Below are positions 1 through 9,787 of a stretch of DNA of 64,000 nt, in pieces. Below the pieces are notes generated by a model. That model did not search any database and was not told the DNA's origin. It was given only the letters and a program-made list of their open reading frames with translations. The position numbers and the translations under genes were made by a program. Position 1 is the stretch's first letter. Every line of letters begins with the position of its first letter. The DNA is taken from the NCBI RefSeq assembly GCF_014873875.1, contig NZ_JADBEM010000001.1, positions 4,836,001 to 4,900,000 on the forward strand, written 5' to 3'. This DNA is from Actinopolymorpha pittospori. GTDB lineage: Bacteria; Actinomycetota; Actinomycetes; Propionibacteriales; Actinopolymorphaceae.

Positions 1-50
1 AGACAGTCCGCGAAATATCTGATGGCGCGACCCGCGTAGGCTTGGGCACC

Positions 51-1160
51 GTGGCTGGACCCGACTTCGACGCAGAACTCAAGGCTCTCGACTCGACGCT
101 GCGCAGCATCGAGACGGTGCTCGACCTCGACCGACTCCGCAAGGAGATCGCCGAGCTGAGCGAGCAGGCGGCTGCGCCCAACCTGTGGGACGACCAGGCC
201 AACGCGCAGCGGATCACGAGCCGGCTCAGCGGGCGCCAGGCTGACCTGGACCGGGTGACCAGCCTGCGGTCGCGGCTCGACGACCTCGGGGTGCTGGTCG
301 AGCTGGCGGAGGCGGAGAACGACGCGGCCACCCTCGCCGAGGCCGAACGCGAGCTCACGGACGTGCGCAGGTCGATCGAGGCGCTCGAGGTGCGCACGCT
401 GCTCTCCGGCGACTACGACGCCCGGGAGGCGCTGGTCACCATCCGCGCCGGCGCGGGCGGGGTCGACGCGGCCGACTTCGCCGACATGCTGATGCGGATG
501 TACCTCCGCTGGGCGGAGCGGCACAAGTACTCCAGCGAGGTCTACGACACCTCCTACGCCGAGGAGGCCGGCATCAAGTCGGCGACCTTCGCGGTGAAGG
601 CTCCCTACGCCTACGGCACCCTCTCCGTCGAACAGGGCACCCACCGGCTGGTGCGGATCTCGCCGTTCGACAACCAGGGCCGCCGGCAGACCTCGTTCGC
701 CGGCGTCGAGGTGGTTCCGGTCGTCGAGCAGTCCGACGACGTGGACATCCCCGAGGACGAGCTCCGCATCGACGTCTACCGCTCCTCCGGCCCGGGTGGC
801 CAGGGCGTCAACACGACCGACTCGGCGGTCCGCATCACCCACCTGCCGACCGGAGTCGTCGTCGCCTGCCAGAACGAACGCAGCCAGCTGCAGAACCGCG
901 CCACCGCCATGGGCATCCTCAAGGCGAAGCTGCTGGTCCTGCGCCAGGCGGAGGAGCAGGCGAAGATCGACGACCTGCGCGGCAACGTCACGAGCTCCTG
1001 GGGCGACCAGATGCGCTCCTACGTCCTGCACCCCTACCAGATGGTCAAGGACCTGCGTACCGAGCAGGAGACCGGCAACCCGCAGGCGGTGTTCGACGGC
1101 GAGATCGACGACTTCATCGAGGCCGGCATCCGCTGGCGGCGCACCCACGCCAGCCAGTAG
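51..1160 (+). CDS. prfB: Peptide chain release factor 2 (RF2)
   Basis: This class I release factor recognises UGA and UAA stop codons and triggers peptide release on the ribosome. The product is about 369 residues, the usual length. The GGQ peptidyl-transfer motif is at residues 249-251 and the SPF tripeptide that marks RF2 rather than RF1 is at 204-206. The coiled N-terminal domain is present. I chose GTG at 51; an in-frame TTG at 42 would add three residues. The frame is open throughout, so the programmed +1 frameshift seen in many bacterial prfB genes is absent. The gene heads the classic actinobacterial order prfB-ftsE-ftsX-peptidase-smpB. The 177 bases that follow hold no gene, so ftsE probably has its own promoter there. 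Confidence 0.97.
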   Translation: MAGPDFDAELKALDSTLRSIETVLDLDRLRKEIAELSEQAAAPNLWDDQANAQRITSRLSGRQADLDRVTSLRSRLDDLGVLVELAEAENDAATLAEAERELTDVRRSIEALEVRTLLSGDYDAREALVTIRAGAGGVDAADFADMLMRMYLRWAERHKYSSEVYDTSYAEEAGIKSATFAVKAPYAYGTLSVEQGTHRLVRISPFDNQGRRQTSFAGVEVVPVVEQSDDVDIPEDELRIDVYRSSGPGGQGVNTTDSAVRITHLPTGVVVACQNERSQLQNRATAMGILKAKLLVLRQAEEQAKIDDLRGNVTSSWGDQMRSYVLHPYQMVKDLRTEQETGNPQAVFDGEIDDFIEAGIRWRRTHASQ

Positions 1161-1337
1161 CGACCCGCGGGCACCCCGCCGCCCTGGCGACGCCATAGGT
1201 GCAGAGGGTGATATTTACGCTCTCATGGGGAGTCGGGCGCTTGGCGTGGATTGGCGTCGTACACTCAACGACTGGCCGATCCATGCCGGCGTCCGCGCAA
1301 GATGCCCGGTGCCCCGACCGAGGTCAGGAAGCATGCC

Positions 1338-2027
1338 GTGATCCGCTTCGAGAACGTCAGCAAGGTCTACGACGGACAGACCCGGCCCGCGCTCGCCGAG
1401 CTGTCCATCGAGGTCGACAAGGGCGAGTTCGTGTTCCTGGTGGGCACCTCGGGCTCGGGCAAGTCGACCTTCCTCAAGCTCGCGCTGCGTGAGCTGCAGC
1501 CCTCGCGAGGCCGGGTGTTCGTGGCCGGTAGGGAGCTCAACCGGCTGTCCTCCTGGAAGGTGCCCCGGCTGCGCCGTCAGATCGGCACGGTCTTCCAGGA
1601 CTTCCGGTTGCTGCCCAACAAGACGATCTTCGAGAACGTCGCGTTCGCGCTGCAGGTCATCGGCCGGCCCCGGACCCTGATCGCCAAGGAGGTCCCGGCC
1701 GTGCTCGAGCTGGTCGGCCTCGACGGCAAGGAGGGCCGGATGCCAGACGAGCTCTCAGGTGGCGAGCAGCAGCGGGTCGCGATCGCCCGCGCGTTCGTCA
1801 ACCGCCCGAAGATCCTGATCGCCGACGAGCCGACCGGAAACCTCGACCCGTCGACCTCGGTCGGGATCATGAAGCTGCTGGACCGGATCAACCGCACCGG
1901 CACCACCGTCATCATGGCCACCCACGACGCCAACATCGTCGACCAGATGCGCAAGCGGGTCATCGAGCTCGAGGGCGGCAAGCTCGTCCGTGACCAGTCC
2001 CGCGGCGTCTACGGCTACCAGAGCTAG
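1338..2027 (+). CDS. ftsE: Cell division ATP-binding protein FtsE
   Basis: FtsE is the cytoplasmic ATPase of the FtsEX complex, which uses ATP hydrolysis to drive cell-wall hydrolase activity at the septum. The Walker A motif GTSGSGKST is at residues 36-44, followed by an LSGGE signature and a Walker B motif followed by DEPTGNLD. The GTG at 1338 gives 229 residues, the normal FtsE length. It has an upstream AGGAAG, and the first residues [11 protein letters not shown] match the family start. Longer in-frame starts upstream would add a non-homologous leader. ftsX follows after 44 bases and is surely co-transcribed. Confidence 0.96.
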   Translation: MIRFENVSKVYDGQTRPALAELSIEVDKGEFVFLVGTSGSGKSTFLKLALRELQPSRGRVFVAGRELNRLSSWKVPRLRRQIGTVFQDFRLLPNKTIFENVAFALQVIGRPRTLIAKEVPAVLELVGLDGKEGRMPDELSGGEQQRVAIARAFVNRPKILIADEPTGNLDPSTSVGIMKLLDRINRTGTTVIMATHDANIVDQMRKRVIELEGGKLVRDQSRGVYGYQS

Positions 2028-2071
2028 GCCGGGCCGCCGCCCGACGTCACGCACTCGACCCCTAGGACACC

Positions 2072-2971
2072 ATGCAGATCAGATACGCCTTCTCCGAACT
2101 CGGCACCGGACTACGCCGCAACGTCACGATGACGGTGGCGGTGATCGTCACCGTCTGGATCTCGCTCGTCCTCTTCGGGCTGGGCATGCTCATCCGCTCC
2201 GAGGTCGGGATCGTCAAGGGCTTCTGGTACGACAAGGTGGAGATCGCGGTCTTCATGTGCAACGGCGTCTCGTCCGCGCCGCAGTGCGCCGACGGTGCCG
2301 TGAGCGCCGGGCAGCGAGGCGACATCCAACAGGCGCTGGAGTCCAACCCCGAGGTGCGCAAGATCTTCCACGAGACCCAGCAGCAGGCCTTCGCGCGCTA
2401 CCAGGAGATCTACAAGGACGCGGCCACCGCGAAGGTCGTCGAGGCGAAGGACCTGCCCGAGTCGTTCCGGGTGAGCCTGAAGAACCCCGAGGACTACCAG
2501 GGCGTCGTCTCGGCCGTCCAGGGCCTGCCCGGCGTGTTCAGCGTCCAGGACTCCCGCCAGTTGCTCGAGCCGCTGTTCAAGGGACTCAACGGCCTGCAGT
2601 GGATCTCGATCGGGCTCGCCGGCGGCCTGCTCGTCGCGGCGGTCCTGCAGATCGGCAACACGATCCGGCTCACGGTGTTCAGCCGCAGACGTGAGATAGG
2701 CATCATGCGCTTGGTCGGGGCGTCGAACTTCTACATCCAGTTGCCCTTCATCGTGGAGAGCGTGGTCGCCGCGCTCGTAGGCGCCGCGCTGGCCTGCGGA
2801 ACGCTGGCGTTCACTCCGCTGCTGACGGCCAGGCTCCGCACCGACATCCGGGCCATCCCGTGGATCGGCTGGGACGAGACGCTCACCACGATGCCGATCC
2901 TGTTCGGACTTGGGGCGCTTCTGGCGATCCTGGCTTCTTTTGCGACGCTGAGGAAGTATCTGACGGTCTGA
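2072..2971 (+). CDS. ftsX: Cell division protein FtsX, permease-like subunit
   Basis: FtsX is the membrane partner of FtsE and passes the conformational signal across the membrane to a peptidoglycan hydrolase. The 299-residue product has the family layout: a short cytoplasmic start, one membrane segment near residues 20-42, a large extracellular domain to about residue 170, then three further membrane segments. The conserved stretch RRREIGIMRLVGAS lies between segments two and three. The extracellular domain carries two cysteines (around CNG and QCADG) that could form a disulfide. The next gene, an M23 peptidase 49 bases downstream, is the natural candidate for the hydrolase it controls. Confidence 0.95.
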   Translation: MQIRYAFSELGTGLRRNVTMTVAVIVTVWISLVLFGLGMLIRSEVGIVKGFWYDKVEIAVFMCNGVSSAPQCADGAVSAGQRGDIQQALESNPEVRKIFHETQQQAFARYQEIYKDAATAKVVEAKDLPESFRVSLKNPEDYQGVVSAVQGLPGVFSVQDSRQLLEPLFKGLNGLQWISIGLAGGLLVAAVLQIGNTIRLTVFSRRREIGIMRLVGASNFYIQLPFIVESVVAALVGAALACGTLAFTPLLTARLRTDIRAIPWIGWDETLTTMPILFGLGALLAILASFATLRKYLTV

Positions 2972-3020
2972 TGGGTATCTCCCACTCTCGTGAGGTAGTT
3001 CGCGAGAGAAGGGGAGACCT

Positions 3021-4415
3021 GTGGTCCGACACCTTCGCCTCGCCCGGGTCTCGGGCGAGTCCCAGCAGACCGCGCAGGCACCGGATGCCGCGGGTCGGAG
3101 TCCCGACCGGCCGCCCGCTCGGCGTCGAAGGCGGGGCCGCGGCCTCCTGGCTCGACCCAGGGTGGCGGGCTCGCTCGTCTGCGCCGGTCTCGCGATCGCG
3201 CTGACCGCGACGCTCGGCCCCGGCCTGCCACGCGCGCAGGCCGATCCGGAGGAGGACAAGCGGCGGGTCGAGGACCAGCTCGACGGCGCGAGACACGACC
3301 TGGACGAGTCGTCCGCCGGACTGCGCGCGGCGACGCAAGCCGTCTCCGCGGCCGAGGGCCGCCTGCGGACCGCCCGCGACCGGCTCGCCGTGGTCCGCGG
3401 CCAACTCACGGCCGCCAGGGCCAGGGACGCCGCGGTGGCGGCTGACCTGGAGCGGGCGCGGGCGGCGGTGAGGAGTAGCCGGTCGGCGGTCAGCCGCGCC
3501 GACGGGCAGGTACGCGTTCAGCGGCAGGAGATCGGGGCGTTCGCCAGCGCGACGTACCGGAACAGCGGTCTCGACGAGATCGCCGCGATCCTGCGGAGCG
3601 AGACGACCGGTGAGCTGCTGGGTCGGTTCCAGCTGGTGCGCAGCGTCGCGGATTCGCAGAAGTCGGCGCTGGACGGACTGAACGCCGCTCGGGCGCGCTC
3701 GGTGGCCGAACGCGACGTCTTGGCCACGGCCGAGGAGGAGGTCGCGCGCCAGCGTCAGGCCGCGGCCGCCCACCTGAGCCGGGCGCGCGCCCTGGCCGAC
3801 CAGGCTCGGGCGGCGGCCACCTCGATCCAGCGGCTCGTCGCCGAACGCAGGTCGGCGCAGATGGCCGCCACCCGCGCGCGGGCAGACGATCTGCGCCGTT
3901 ACCAGCAGCTGGTGGCCGAACGGGCCCGGATCCAGGCGATGCTGAAGGTACTCGCCTGCCGGGAGGCGGAGGAGGAGCGTCGACGCCGCGGCGGTGGCGG
4001 CGGCGGTGGCGGCGGTGGTGACGGCAGGCTGTCCCGACCGCTGGAGGCGCGGATCACCTCGCCGTACGGCATGCGTTTCCACCCGATCCTGCACCGCTGG
4101 AAGCTGCACGACGGGACCGACTTCGGGGCCTCGTGCGGAACCCCGATCCGCGCGGCCGCGGCCGGCCGGGTGGTCGCGCGCTACTACAACAGCGGGTACG
4201 GCAACCGCGTGCTCGTCTCCCACGGACGGATGGGTGGGGCGTCCATCGTGACGGCGTACAACCACATGTCGTCCTACGCCGTGCGCAAAGGCGACCAGGT
4301 GAGCAAGGGCGAGGTCGTGGGCTACGTCGGCACGACGGGCTACTCGACCGGCTGCCACCTGCACTTCATGGTCTATCGCAACGGCGCCACGACAGATCCG
4401 ATGAAGTGGCTCTGA
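3021..4415 (+). CDS. Secreted M23 (LytM-type) peptidase with coiled-coil domain
   Basis: This is a predicted exported peptidoglycan endopeptidase of EnvC-like architecture. An arginine-rich start (about residues 32-45) precedes a hydrophobic stretch and an AQA-D cleavage site near residue 73. Residues from about 77 to 310 are rich in Arg, Ala and Glu and look like long coiled coils. A run of ten glycines then leads into the M23 domain. The zinc ligands look intact: HDGTDF and HLHF are both present, so the domain is probably catalytic, unlike E. coli EnvC, which only activates other enzymes. The GTG start has a GGGGAGA ribosome site. Position directly after ftsX suggests FtsEX controls it. The glycine run is coded by a GGC/GGT tract that could slip. 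Confidence 0.9.
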   Translation: MVRHLRLARVSGESQQTAQAPDAAGRSPDRPPARRRRRGRGLLARPRVAGSLVCAGLAIALTATLGPGLPRAQADPEEDKRRVEDQLDGARHDLDESSAGLRAATQAVSAAEGRLRTARDRLAVVRGQLTAARARDAAVAADLERARAAVRSSRSAVSRADGQVRVQRQEIGAFASATYRNSGLDEIAAILRSETTGELLGRFQLVRSVADSQKSALDGLNAARARSVAERDVLATAEEEVARQRQAAAAHLSRARALADQARAAATSIQRLVAERRSAQMAATRARADDLRRYQQLVAERARIQAMLKVLACREAEEERRRRGGGGGGGGGGDGRLSRPLEARITSPYGMRFHPILHRWKLHDGTDFGASCGTPIRAAAAGRVVARYYNSGYGNRVLVSHGRMGGASIVTAYNHMSSYAVRKGDQVSKGEVVGYVGTTGYSTGCHLHFMVYRNGATTDPMKWL

Positions 4416-4535
4416 GGCCGCGAAAGAACGGCGTTTCCGGACGTTCCGGGCGGCCAGGGGGCGGGTGCGCCATAAGATCCGCGCCGATCCATCCCGGTGG
4501 GAAACCTGGTTGCGGCGATCCGCGAAGATAGAGGG

Positions 4536-5024
4536 ATGGCTAAGGAGCAAGGGCGCAAGGTGATCGCGCAGAACCGCAAGGCTCGGCACGACTACCACAT
4601 CGACGAGACGTTCGAGGCTGGTCTCGTCCTCACCGGTACCGAGGTGAAGGCACTTCGGGCCGGGCGCGCGTCCCTCGTCGACGGGTACGCCGTCGTGATG
4701 GACAACGAGGTGTGGCTGCAGGGTGTGCACATCCCCGAATACACCGAGGGCACCTGGACCAACCACGCTCCGCGGCGTTCGCGCAAGCTCCTGATGCACC
4801 GCAAGGAGATCGACGAGATCGGGTCGGCGACCCGGGAGAGCGGCATCACGATCGTCCCGTTGTCGCTGTACTTCAAGGACGGCCGGGCGAAGGTCGAGAT
4901 CGGGCTCGCCCGAGGCAAGCGGGAGTACGACAAGCGGCAGACGATCGCCAAGCGGGAGGCCGATCGGGACGCCGCCCGCGCACTCGCGACACGTAACGCC
5001 CACGGTCGCTCCCGGGGTCGTTGA
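4536..5024 (+). CDS. smpB: SsrA-binding protein SmpB
   Basis: SmpB binds tmRNA and delivers it to stalled ribosomes for trans-translation. The 162-residue protein has the family OB-fold start ([15 protein letters not shown], then GTEVKALR) and the basic C-terminal tail ([22 protein letters not shown]) that enters the decoding centre. I chose ATG at 4536 because MAKEQGRKV is the usual actinobacterial start; an in-frame ATG at 4497 would add 13 non-conserved residues. Its RNA partner ssrA is present in this window, but about 27 kb away. Confidence 0.97.
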   Translation: MAKEQGRKVIAQNRKARHDYHIDETFEAGLVLTGTEVKALRAGRASLVDGYAVVMDNEVWLQGVHIPEYTEGTWTNHAPRRSRKLLMHRKEIDEIGSATRESGITIVPLSLYFKDGRAKVEIGLARGKREYDKRQTIAKREADRDAARALATRNAHGRSRGR

Positions 5025-5078
5025 TCTCCGGGCGGCACTTTCCTTCACCTTCGCCCGTAAGCCGGTAAAGTCCGGCGA

Positions 5079-6323
5079 ATGAGTCGCCTGGGCACGCGAT
5101 GGTTGGCCCGGCGAGACACCAGAGCGGCGGCCCCGCTCTCGCGGCCCTTCTGGTTGGTGTGGACCGCCTCCGCGGTGTCGTTCCTCGGCGACGGTCTGGT
5201 GGCGGGGGCCCTGCCGCTGTTGGCGGCGAGCCTCACCCGCGACGCCCGGGTGGTGTCCCTCACCGAGGCGGCCACGCAGGCGGGTTGGCTGCTGCTCGGT
5301 CTCGTCTCCGGCGTCCTCGTCGACCGGTGGAGCCGCATCACGATGATGTGGCGCTCCGACGTCGTCCGGGCGCTCATCGCGGCGGCGTTCGCGGCTCTGG
5401 TGCTGACCGGGCACGCGAACGTGCCGCTGGTGGTCGGCGTGGCGTTCGGGCTGGGGCTGGTCGCGCCGTTCTTCGACAACGCCTCGTCGTCGGTGGTCCC
5501 GCAGCTGGTGCCGAAGGGGTCCCTCGAGCGCGCGAACGCGCTCAACCAGACGGCGATCCTGCTCGGCGCCAACCTGATCGGTCCGCCGGTGGGCGCGGCG
5601 TTGTTCGTGGTCATGCCGGGCCTGCCGCTCGGCCTGAACGCCGTGTCGTTCGCCGTCGCGGCCGGACTGGTCTGGTGGGTCCGGACGTCGGTGCCGGCGC
5701 CGGTCCCACCGCAGCGGCGGCGGGTCAGCTCCGAACTTCTCGAGGGTCTCGCGTTCCTGTGGCGGAACCGCCTGCTGCGTGCCCTCTGCCTTCTCCTCGG
5801 CGTGATGAACGGCGTCTCGTCCGGGATCGTCGCCGTCCTAGTGCTCTACGTCCTCGAACTGCTCCGCCTGCCGGAGGCGGCGTACGGCTGGCTGATCGCG
5901 GCGTTCGCCGTCGGCGGGCTGGTCGGCGCGGCGCTCACCCCCGCTGTCATCGCCCTCCTGGGGCGGCGGTGGGCGATGATCGGCTCGGCGGTGGCGCTCG
6001 GCTCGTCGATCCTCGGCCTCGGCGCGTTCCCGGTGCCGGCCGCGGCCGCCGGCTTCGTCGTCGTGGCGGGGCTCGCGTCGGTGCTGTGGAACATCGTGAC
6101 CGTCTCGATCCGGCAGCGGCTGGTGCCCGCGGAGTTGCTGGGCCGGGTCACCAGCATCTACCGCGTCGTCGGCTTCGTCGCGACGCCGTTCGGAGCGGTC
6201 GCGGCCGGTCTGCTCGCCCACGAGGCCGGGCTGCGTGCACCGTACCTCGTGGGCGGAGCCATCACGCTCGTGGCGAACGCGCTCGCGGTGCCCTCGATCC
6301 GGGCCGCCGGCACCGCGAGCTGA
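5079..6323 (+). CDS. MFS transporter (MFS_3 / EntS-like exporter)
   Basis: This 414-residue protein is a 12-segment major facilitator permease. The start region (PFWLVWTASAVSFLGDG) and the loop DRWSRITMMWRSDVVRAL after segment 2 match the MFS_3 group, which includes enterobactin exporters and macrolide efflux proteins. Efflux of a small molecule is the likely role, but no substrate can be read from sequence. ATG at 5079 follows smpB by 54 bases. The gene converges on a quinone oxidoreductase gene with only 16 bases between the stops and no clear terminator hairpin. Confidence 0.85.
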   Translation: MSRLGTRWLARRDTRAAAPLSRPFWLVWTASAVSFLGDGLVAGALPLLAASLTRDARVVSLTEAATQAGWLLLGLVSGVLVDRWSRITMMWRSDVVRALIAAAFAALVLTGHANVPLVVGVAFGLGLVAPFFDNASSSVVPQLVPKGSLERANALNQTAILLGANLIGPPVGAALFVVMPGLPLGLNAVSFAVAAGLVWWVRTSVPAPVPPQRRRVSSELLEGLAFLWRNRLLRALCLLLGVMNGVSSGIVAVLVLYVLELLRLPEAAYGWLIAAFAVGGLVGAALTPAVIALLGRRWAMIGSAVALGSSILGLGAFPVPAAAAGFVVVAGLASVLWNIVTVSIRQRLVPAELLGRVTSIYRVVGFVATPFGAVAAGLLAHEAGLRAPYLVGGAITLVANALAVPSIRAAGTAS

Positions 6324-6339
6324 GCGGTTGGCCCGACCG

Positions 6340-7314
6340 TCAGCGGGTGTCGATCACGAGCTTCCCGGTCGTACGCCGCGCCGCGAGATCCGCGTGCGCG
6401 CGGGCCGCGTCGTCGAGGGAGTAGCGCCCGCCGATCCGGACGTCGAGGCGTCCGTCCCGGATCCACCCGAAGAGGTCCTCGGCCCGCTGGAGGAGTTCGG
6501 CCCGGTCGCGGGTGTAGTGCCCGAGGCTCGGCCGGGTCAGGAAGAGCCCACCCTTGGCGTTGAGAATCTGCGGGTCGAACGGGGAGACCGGACCGCTGGC
6601 GCCGCCGTAGAGCGCCATGGTGCCGCGCACGCGAAGCGCGTCCAGGCCCCGGTCGAACGTCGCCTTGCCCACACCGTCGTAGACGACCGCCACGCCCTCG
6701 CCGCCGGTCAGCTCGCGGGCGCGTTCGACGAAGTTGTCGTAGGACGCGATCTCGTCGGCCCCGGCGCCACGGGCGAGTTCGGCCTTCTCCGGGGTGGAGG
6801 TGGTGGCGAGGACGTGCCCGCCGCGCAGCTTGATGATCTGGGTGAGCAACAGGCCGACACCGCCGGCGGCCGCGTGCACGACCGTCCAGTCGCCGGGCCG
6901 AACCGGGTAGGTGGACGTCGCGAGGTAGTGCGCCGTCATCCCCTGGAGCAGGACCGAGGCGGCGGCCTCCTCCGATACGCCGTCGGGAACGCCGATCGCC
7001 TCGGCCGCGGGCACCACGACCTGCTGGGCGTAGGAGCCGATGGTGTCCTTCCAGCCGACCCGATCGCCGACATTCACATCGGTGACTCCGGCCCCCACCT
7101 GCCGGACGGTCCCGGCGCCCTCGCTGCCCGCGACGAACGGCGTCTTCATCGGGTAGACGCCAGCGCGCCGATAGATGTCGATGAAGTTCACCCCCGCGGC
7201 GGCGACGTCGACGAGCACCTCACCGGGCCCGGGTTCGGGGGTCGGCAGATCGACGACGCGGAGCACCTCCGGGCCGCCGGCTTCGCTCACCTCGACTGCT
7301 CGCACGCGCGCCAC
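6340..7314 (-). CDS. Zinc-independent quinone oxidoreductase (MDR family)
   Basis: The 324-residue product is a medium-chain dehydrogenase/reductase of the NADPH:quinone oxidoreductase type. The N-terminal GroES-like half includes GVNFIDIYRRAGVYP, typical of the Qor group. The Rossmann half carries HAAAGGVGLLLTQ, the nucleotide-binding AAxGGVG motif. Structural and catalytic zinc cysteines are missing, as expected for Qor. It probably reduces quinones or enones with NADPH in the cytosol. The start used is a GTG at 7312-7314. Confidence 0.88.
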   Translation of the reverse strand: MARVRAVEVSEAGGPEVLRVVDLPTPEPGPGEVLVDVAAAGVNFIDIYRRAGVYPMKTPFVAGSEGAGTVRQVGAGVTDVNVGDRVGWKDTIGSYAQQVVVPAAEAIGVPDGVSEEAAASVLLQGMTAHYLATSTYPVRPGDWTVVHAAAGGVGLLLTQIIKLRGGHVLATTSTPEKAELARGAGADEIASYDNFVERARELTGGEGVAVVYDGVGKATFDRGLDALRVRGTMALYGGASGPVSPFDPQILNAKGGLFLTRPSLGHYTRDRAELLQRAEDLFGWIRDGRLDVRIGGRYSLDDAARAHADLAARRTTGKLVIDTR

Positions 7315-7610
7315 CTCTTCCTGGTCGTTGCTGCTGTTCTGATCGTTTCGAACCGCTCGTCGACCAACCTAGAGCCTGTCCACGAATCTCGACCGGGTGC
7401 CCGTGGGCGTGACCCGTCCCGGTCTGGTGCGCGACTCCCGTGCCCGAACTCCGGTGCGATCCGGTATCCCGTCACCTTCTGAGTAGCCCCCCAGGCCAGG
7501 TTGGGTCGGCGTACTCAGGTGGACGCCGACCACGAAGGTGCAGGCTGTTGGCGTGCAGATCCCTTTGTGGAGCGGGTGACCACTCTCGTCACAGAAGACG
7601 GAGGACACCG
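7315..7610. other. Intergenic region between divergent genes
   Basis: These roughly 300 bases separate the 5' ends of the quinone oxidoreductase gene and the membrane-protein gene, so they should hold two promoters. I see no palindrome, repeat or open frame with believable coding character. A weak CCTAGAG block near 7370 is the only A/T-containing stretch and is not a convincing promoter. Confidence 0.4.
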
Positions 7611-8450
7611 ATGCGGGACGCGATCCTGACGGCAGTGATATGCGGTGGCGCGGTGCTGTGTGTGCCGCACCTGTGGACGACGCTGGCCGACCTGGCCGAC
7701 AACCGCGTCCTGTCGCTTCGGGTCGACAACGACGTCCTGCGGGTCGTGCTGGTGCCCGCCGGTGCCTACGCCGCCTCCACGCTCGCGCTGTGGTCACTCG
7801 GGGTGTGGCGGTTCTGGCTCGCTCCGCTGCTCGTCGCGGGGACGGTGCTGCTGGCCAGCGTCCTGCTGGAGCGGCTGATCTACCTCGCCTCGACGACGGT
7901 CGGGCTCGCCGGGCTGCCCGCCCTCGTGCTGGTCGCCACGGCGGCCGGTGGTTGGTGGGCCTGGGCCGTCATGCCCGGCCGACCGTGGAAGCTGCGAGTC
8001 GCGGGCATCGCGGTTCTCGGTGTCATGGCCATGATCGAGCGGGCTTTCGCCGGGCCGCTCGACGTGGCCGTGAAGCGTCTGGAGATCATCGCCACCGGCC
8101 TGCGCCCACTGTTGGTCGACGACCCGTCCTGGCGGCTCGACTACGTCTACGTCGCGCCGGACGGGCGGTCGATCAGTGTCGGGTACGAGAACCCCGTCGC
8201 GGACAACTCCCTGTCGGTCGACCTGTTGAGCACCGACCAGGCCGCCGTACCGGCGGGTGGTGTGAGGACCGGCCTGCGCCGGCTCGGCGGCACCGCGTCC
8301 CTGCGCTATCTCACCCGGGTGGAGGACCAGTGGGTACGCATGGAGTTCGACCACGGCGAGGCCCAGGAGGCGGAGGTGAAGCGCCTCGCGGACGGGTTGC
8401 GTCTGGTCGACCCCTGGGAGCTCGCCCAGCGAGAGGCGGAGCTGCGCTGA
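7611..8450 (+). CDS. Membrane protein of unknown function
   Basis: I do not recognise this 279-residue protein. The first half has about five hydrophobic segments (roughly residues 3-20, 45-65, 67-88, 95-118 and 127-145). The second half is a soluble domain of about 130 residues with the phrases WRLDYVYVAPDGRSISVGYENP and LRYLTRVEDQWVRMEFDHGEAQEAEVKRLADGL. I chose ATG at 7611, since the upstream extension is Arg-rich and lacks a ribosome site, while GGAGGAC precedes 7611. The acyl-CoA dehydrogenase-like gene follows on the same strand after about 100 bases. Confidence 0.7.
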   Translation: MRDAILTAVICGGAVLCVPHLWTTLADLADNRVLSLRVDNDVLRVVLVPAGAYAASTLALWSLGVWRFWLAPLLVAGTVLLASVLLERLIYLASTTVGLAGLPALVLVATAAGGWWAWAVMPGRPWKLRVAGIAVLGVMAMIERAFAGPLDVAVKRLEIIATGLRPLLVDDPSWRLDYVYVAPDGRSISVGYENPVADNSLSVDLLSTDQAAVPAGGVRTGLRRLGGTASLRYLTRVEDQWVRMEFDHGEAQEAEVKRLADGLRLVDPWELAQREAELR

Positions 8451-8554
8451 GCGGCGTCGCGAGGGTGCGGCTCGGCGCCTGCCCGGCTCCCGGTTCACGC
8501 CACACGCGGGGACGGTGCCGGATCGGTCGACCTGGATGGTGGGAGGATCCTGGT

Positions 8555-9640
8555 GTGACCGCCGAGGCATCCGCGACGTCCCCCGAACCCTCCCCGTTGC
8601 TGCGCGCCGCCCAGGAGTTGGCCGCCGACCTGCTCGAGCCCCACGCCGCCGAGGTCGACGCCACGACCGTGCCGCGGACCCACCTAGACGCACTCGCCAA
8701 GGTGGGGCTGATGGGCCTCGCGGCGCCCGTCGAGGACGGCGGCAGCGCGGCACCACCCCGCCTGCAGCGCAGGATCCAGGAGGTTCTGTCCGGAGCGGAC
8801 GCCGCCACGTGGTTCGTCAGCGCCCAGCACCACGGCCCGGTCCGCATGGTCGCGGAGAGTTCCGCACCGGTCCGCTCCGACCTGCTGCCGCGACTGGCCC
8901 GGGGCGAGTTGGTCGCGGGTACGGCGTTCGCCCACCTGCGCCGCTGGCCCGACCGGCCCGTCCAGGCCGTCCGGACCAGGGGCGGTTGGCACTTCAGCGG
9001 TCTGGCGCCGTGGTTCACCGGGTGGGAGCGCAACGACGTCTTCTCCCTCGGCGGCGCCACCCCGGGCGGTGAGGTGGTCTTCGCCATCGTCGACGCCCGC
9101 CCGCAACCGGGCCTCACCGCGTCGGAGCCGATGAGCCTGGCCGCGATGACGGCCACCCGGACCGTACGCCTGACCTTCGACCAGCTCTTCGTCCCGGACT
9201 CCCACATCGTGGCCGTGCAGCCGGTCGAGGAGTGGCTGCACAACGACCGACGCAACACCGTCATGCCCAGCCCGGCCACGTTCGGTGTGACCGAAGCGGC
9301 GATCCGGCGGCTGCGTGAGATCGGTCAGCGCTCGGAGCTCGTGCCCGGTCTCGCGGCTGCGAAGCGGCTGGAGGAGCGGCTGGCAGGCCTTCGGGCGCAC
9401 GCCGACCGGTTGTTCGACGACGTACCTCCCGACGAGCGTCACGACGAGCGCCTGGCCGTGCGGGCCGACGTCGCACGGCTGATGGTCGACGCGACCACGG
9501 CGCTCGTGGTGGCTGGGGGCGGGCGTTCCATGGCGATGGCAGATCCGGCCCAGCGCCACGCGCGCGAGGCGGCCTTTCTCCTCGTCCAGGCCCAGACCCG
9601 ACCAGCACGGGAGACCTTGCTCGGGCAGTGGGCACAGTGA
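8555..9640 (+). CDS. Acyl-CoA dehydrogenase-like flavoprotein
   Basis: The 361-residue product has the acyl-CoA dehydrogenase fold: an all-helical N-terminal domain (AAQELAADLLEPHAAEVDATTVP), a middle beta domain (GTAFAHLRRWPDRPVQ and FSGLAPWFTGWERNDVF), and a helical C-terminal FAD-binding domain. The middle domain departs from canonical fatty-acyl enzymes, so the substrate may not be a straight-chain acyl-CoA; some relatives are monooxygenases. The GTG start at 8555 is preceded by GGGAGGA. Longer in-frame extensions overlap the upstream membrane-protein gene and were rejected. Confidence 0.78.
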   Translation: MTAEASATSPEPSPLLRAAQELAADLLEPHAAEVDATTVPRTHLDALAKVGLMGLAAPVEDGGSAAPPRLQRRIQEVLSGADAATWFVSAQHHGPVRMVAESSAPVRSDLLPRLARGELVAGTAFAHLRRWPDRPVQAVRTRGGWHFSGLAPWFTGWERNDVFSLGGATPGGEVVFAIVDARPQPGLTASEPMSLAAMTATRTVRLTFDQLFVPDSHIVAVQPVEEWLHNDRRNTVMPSPATFGVTEAAIRRLREIGQRSELVPGLAAAKRLEERLAGLRAHADRLFDDVPPDERHDERLAVRADVARLMVDATTALVVAGGGRSMAMADPAQRHAREAAFLLVQAQTRPARETLLGQWAQ

Positions 9641-9787
9641 GGACGGTCGACGACTCACCGGACCCATGAACGAAGGTCTGCGTTGGGGCCGAAGCCGACG
9701 AAGGTGACCGACAGATCCTGTTGCCACACGCCATAGGCTGACGGTTTCGCCCGCGAGACGAGCGTCGCCCGTGAGAAGGGAGCCTGC

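Noticed and set aside
1-51. Possible programmed frameshift at a TGA before prfB
   Set aside because: A TGA lies near position 20, but it is not preceded by the slippery CUU and Shine-Dalgarno-like spacing, and an uninterrupted full-length RF2 starts at 51.
2883-5414. Long antisense open frame over the M23 peptidase and smpB
   Set aside because: Same reason: it is the mirror of conserved genes and its translation has no recognisable domain.
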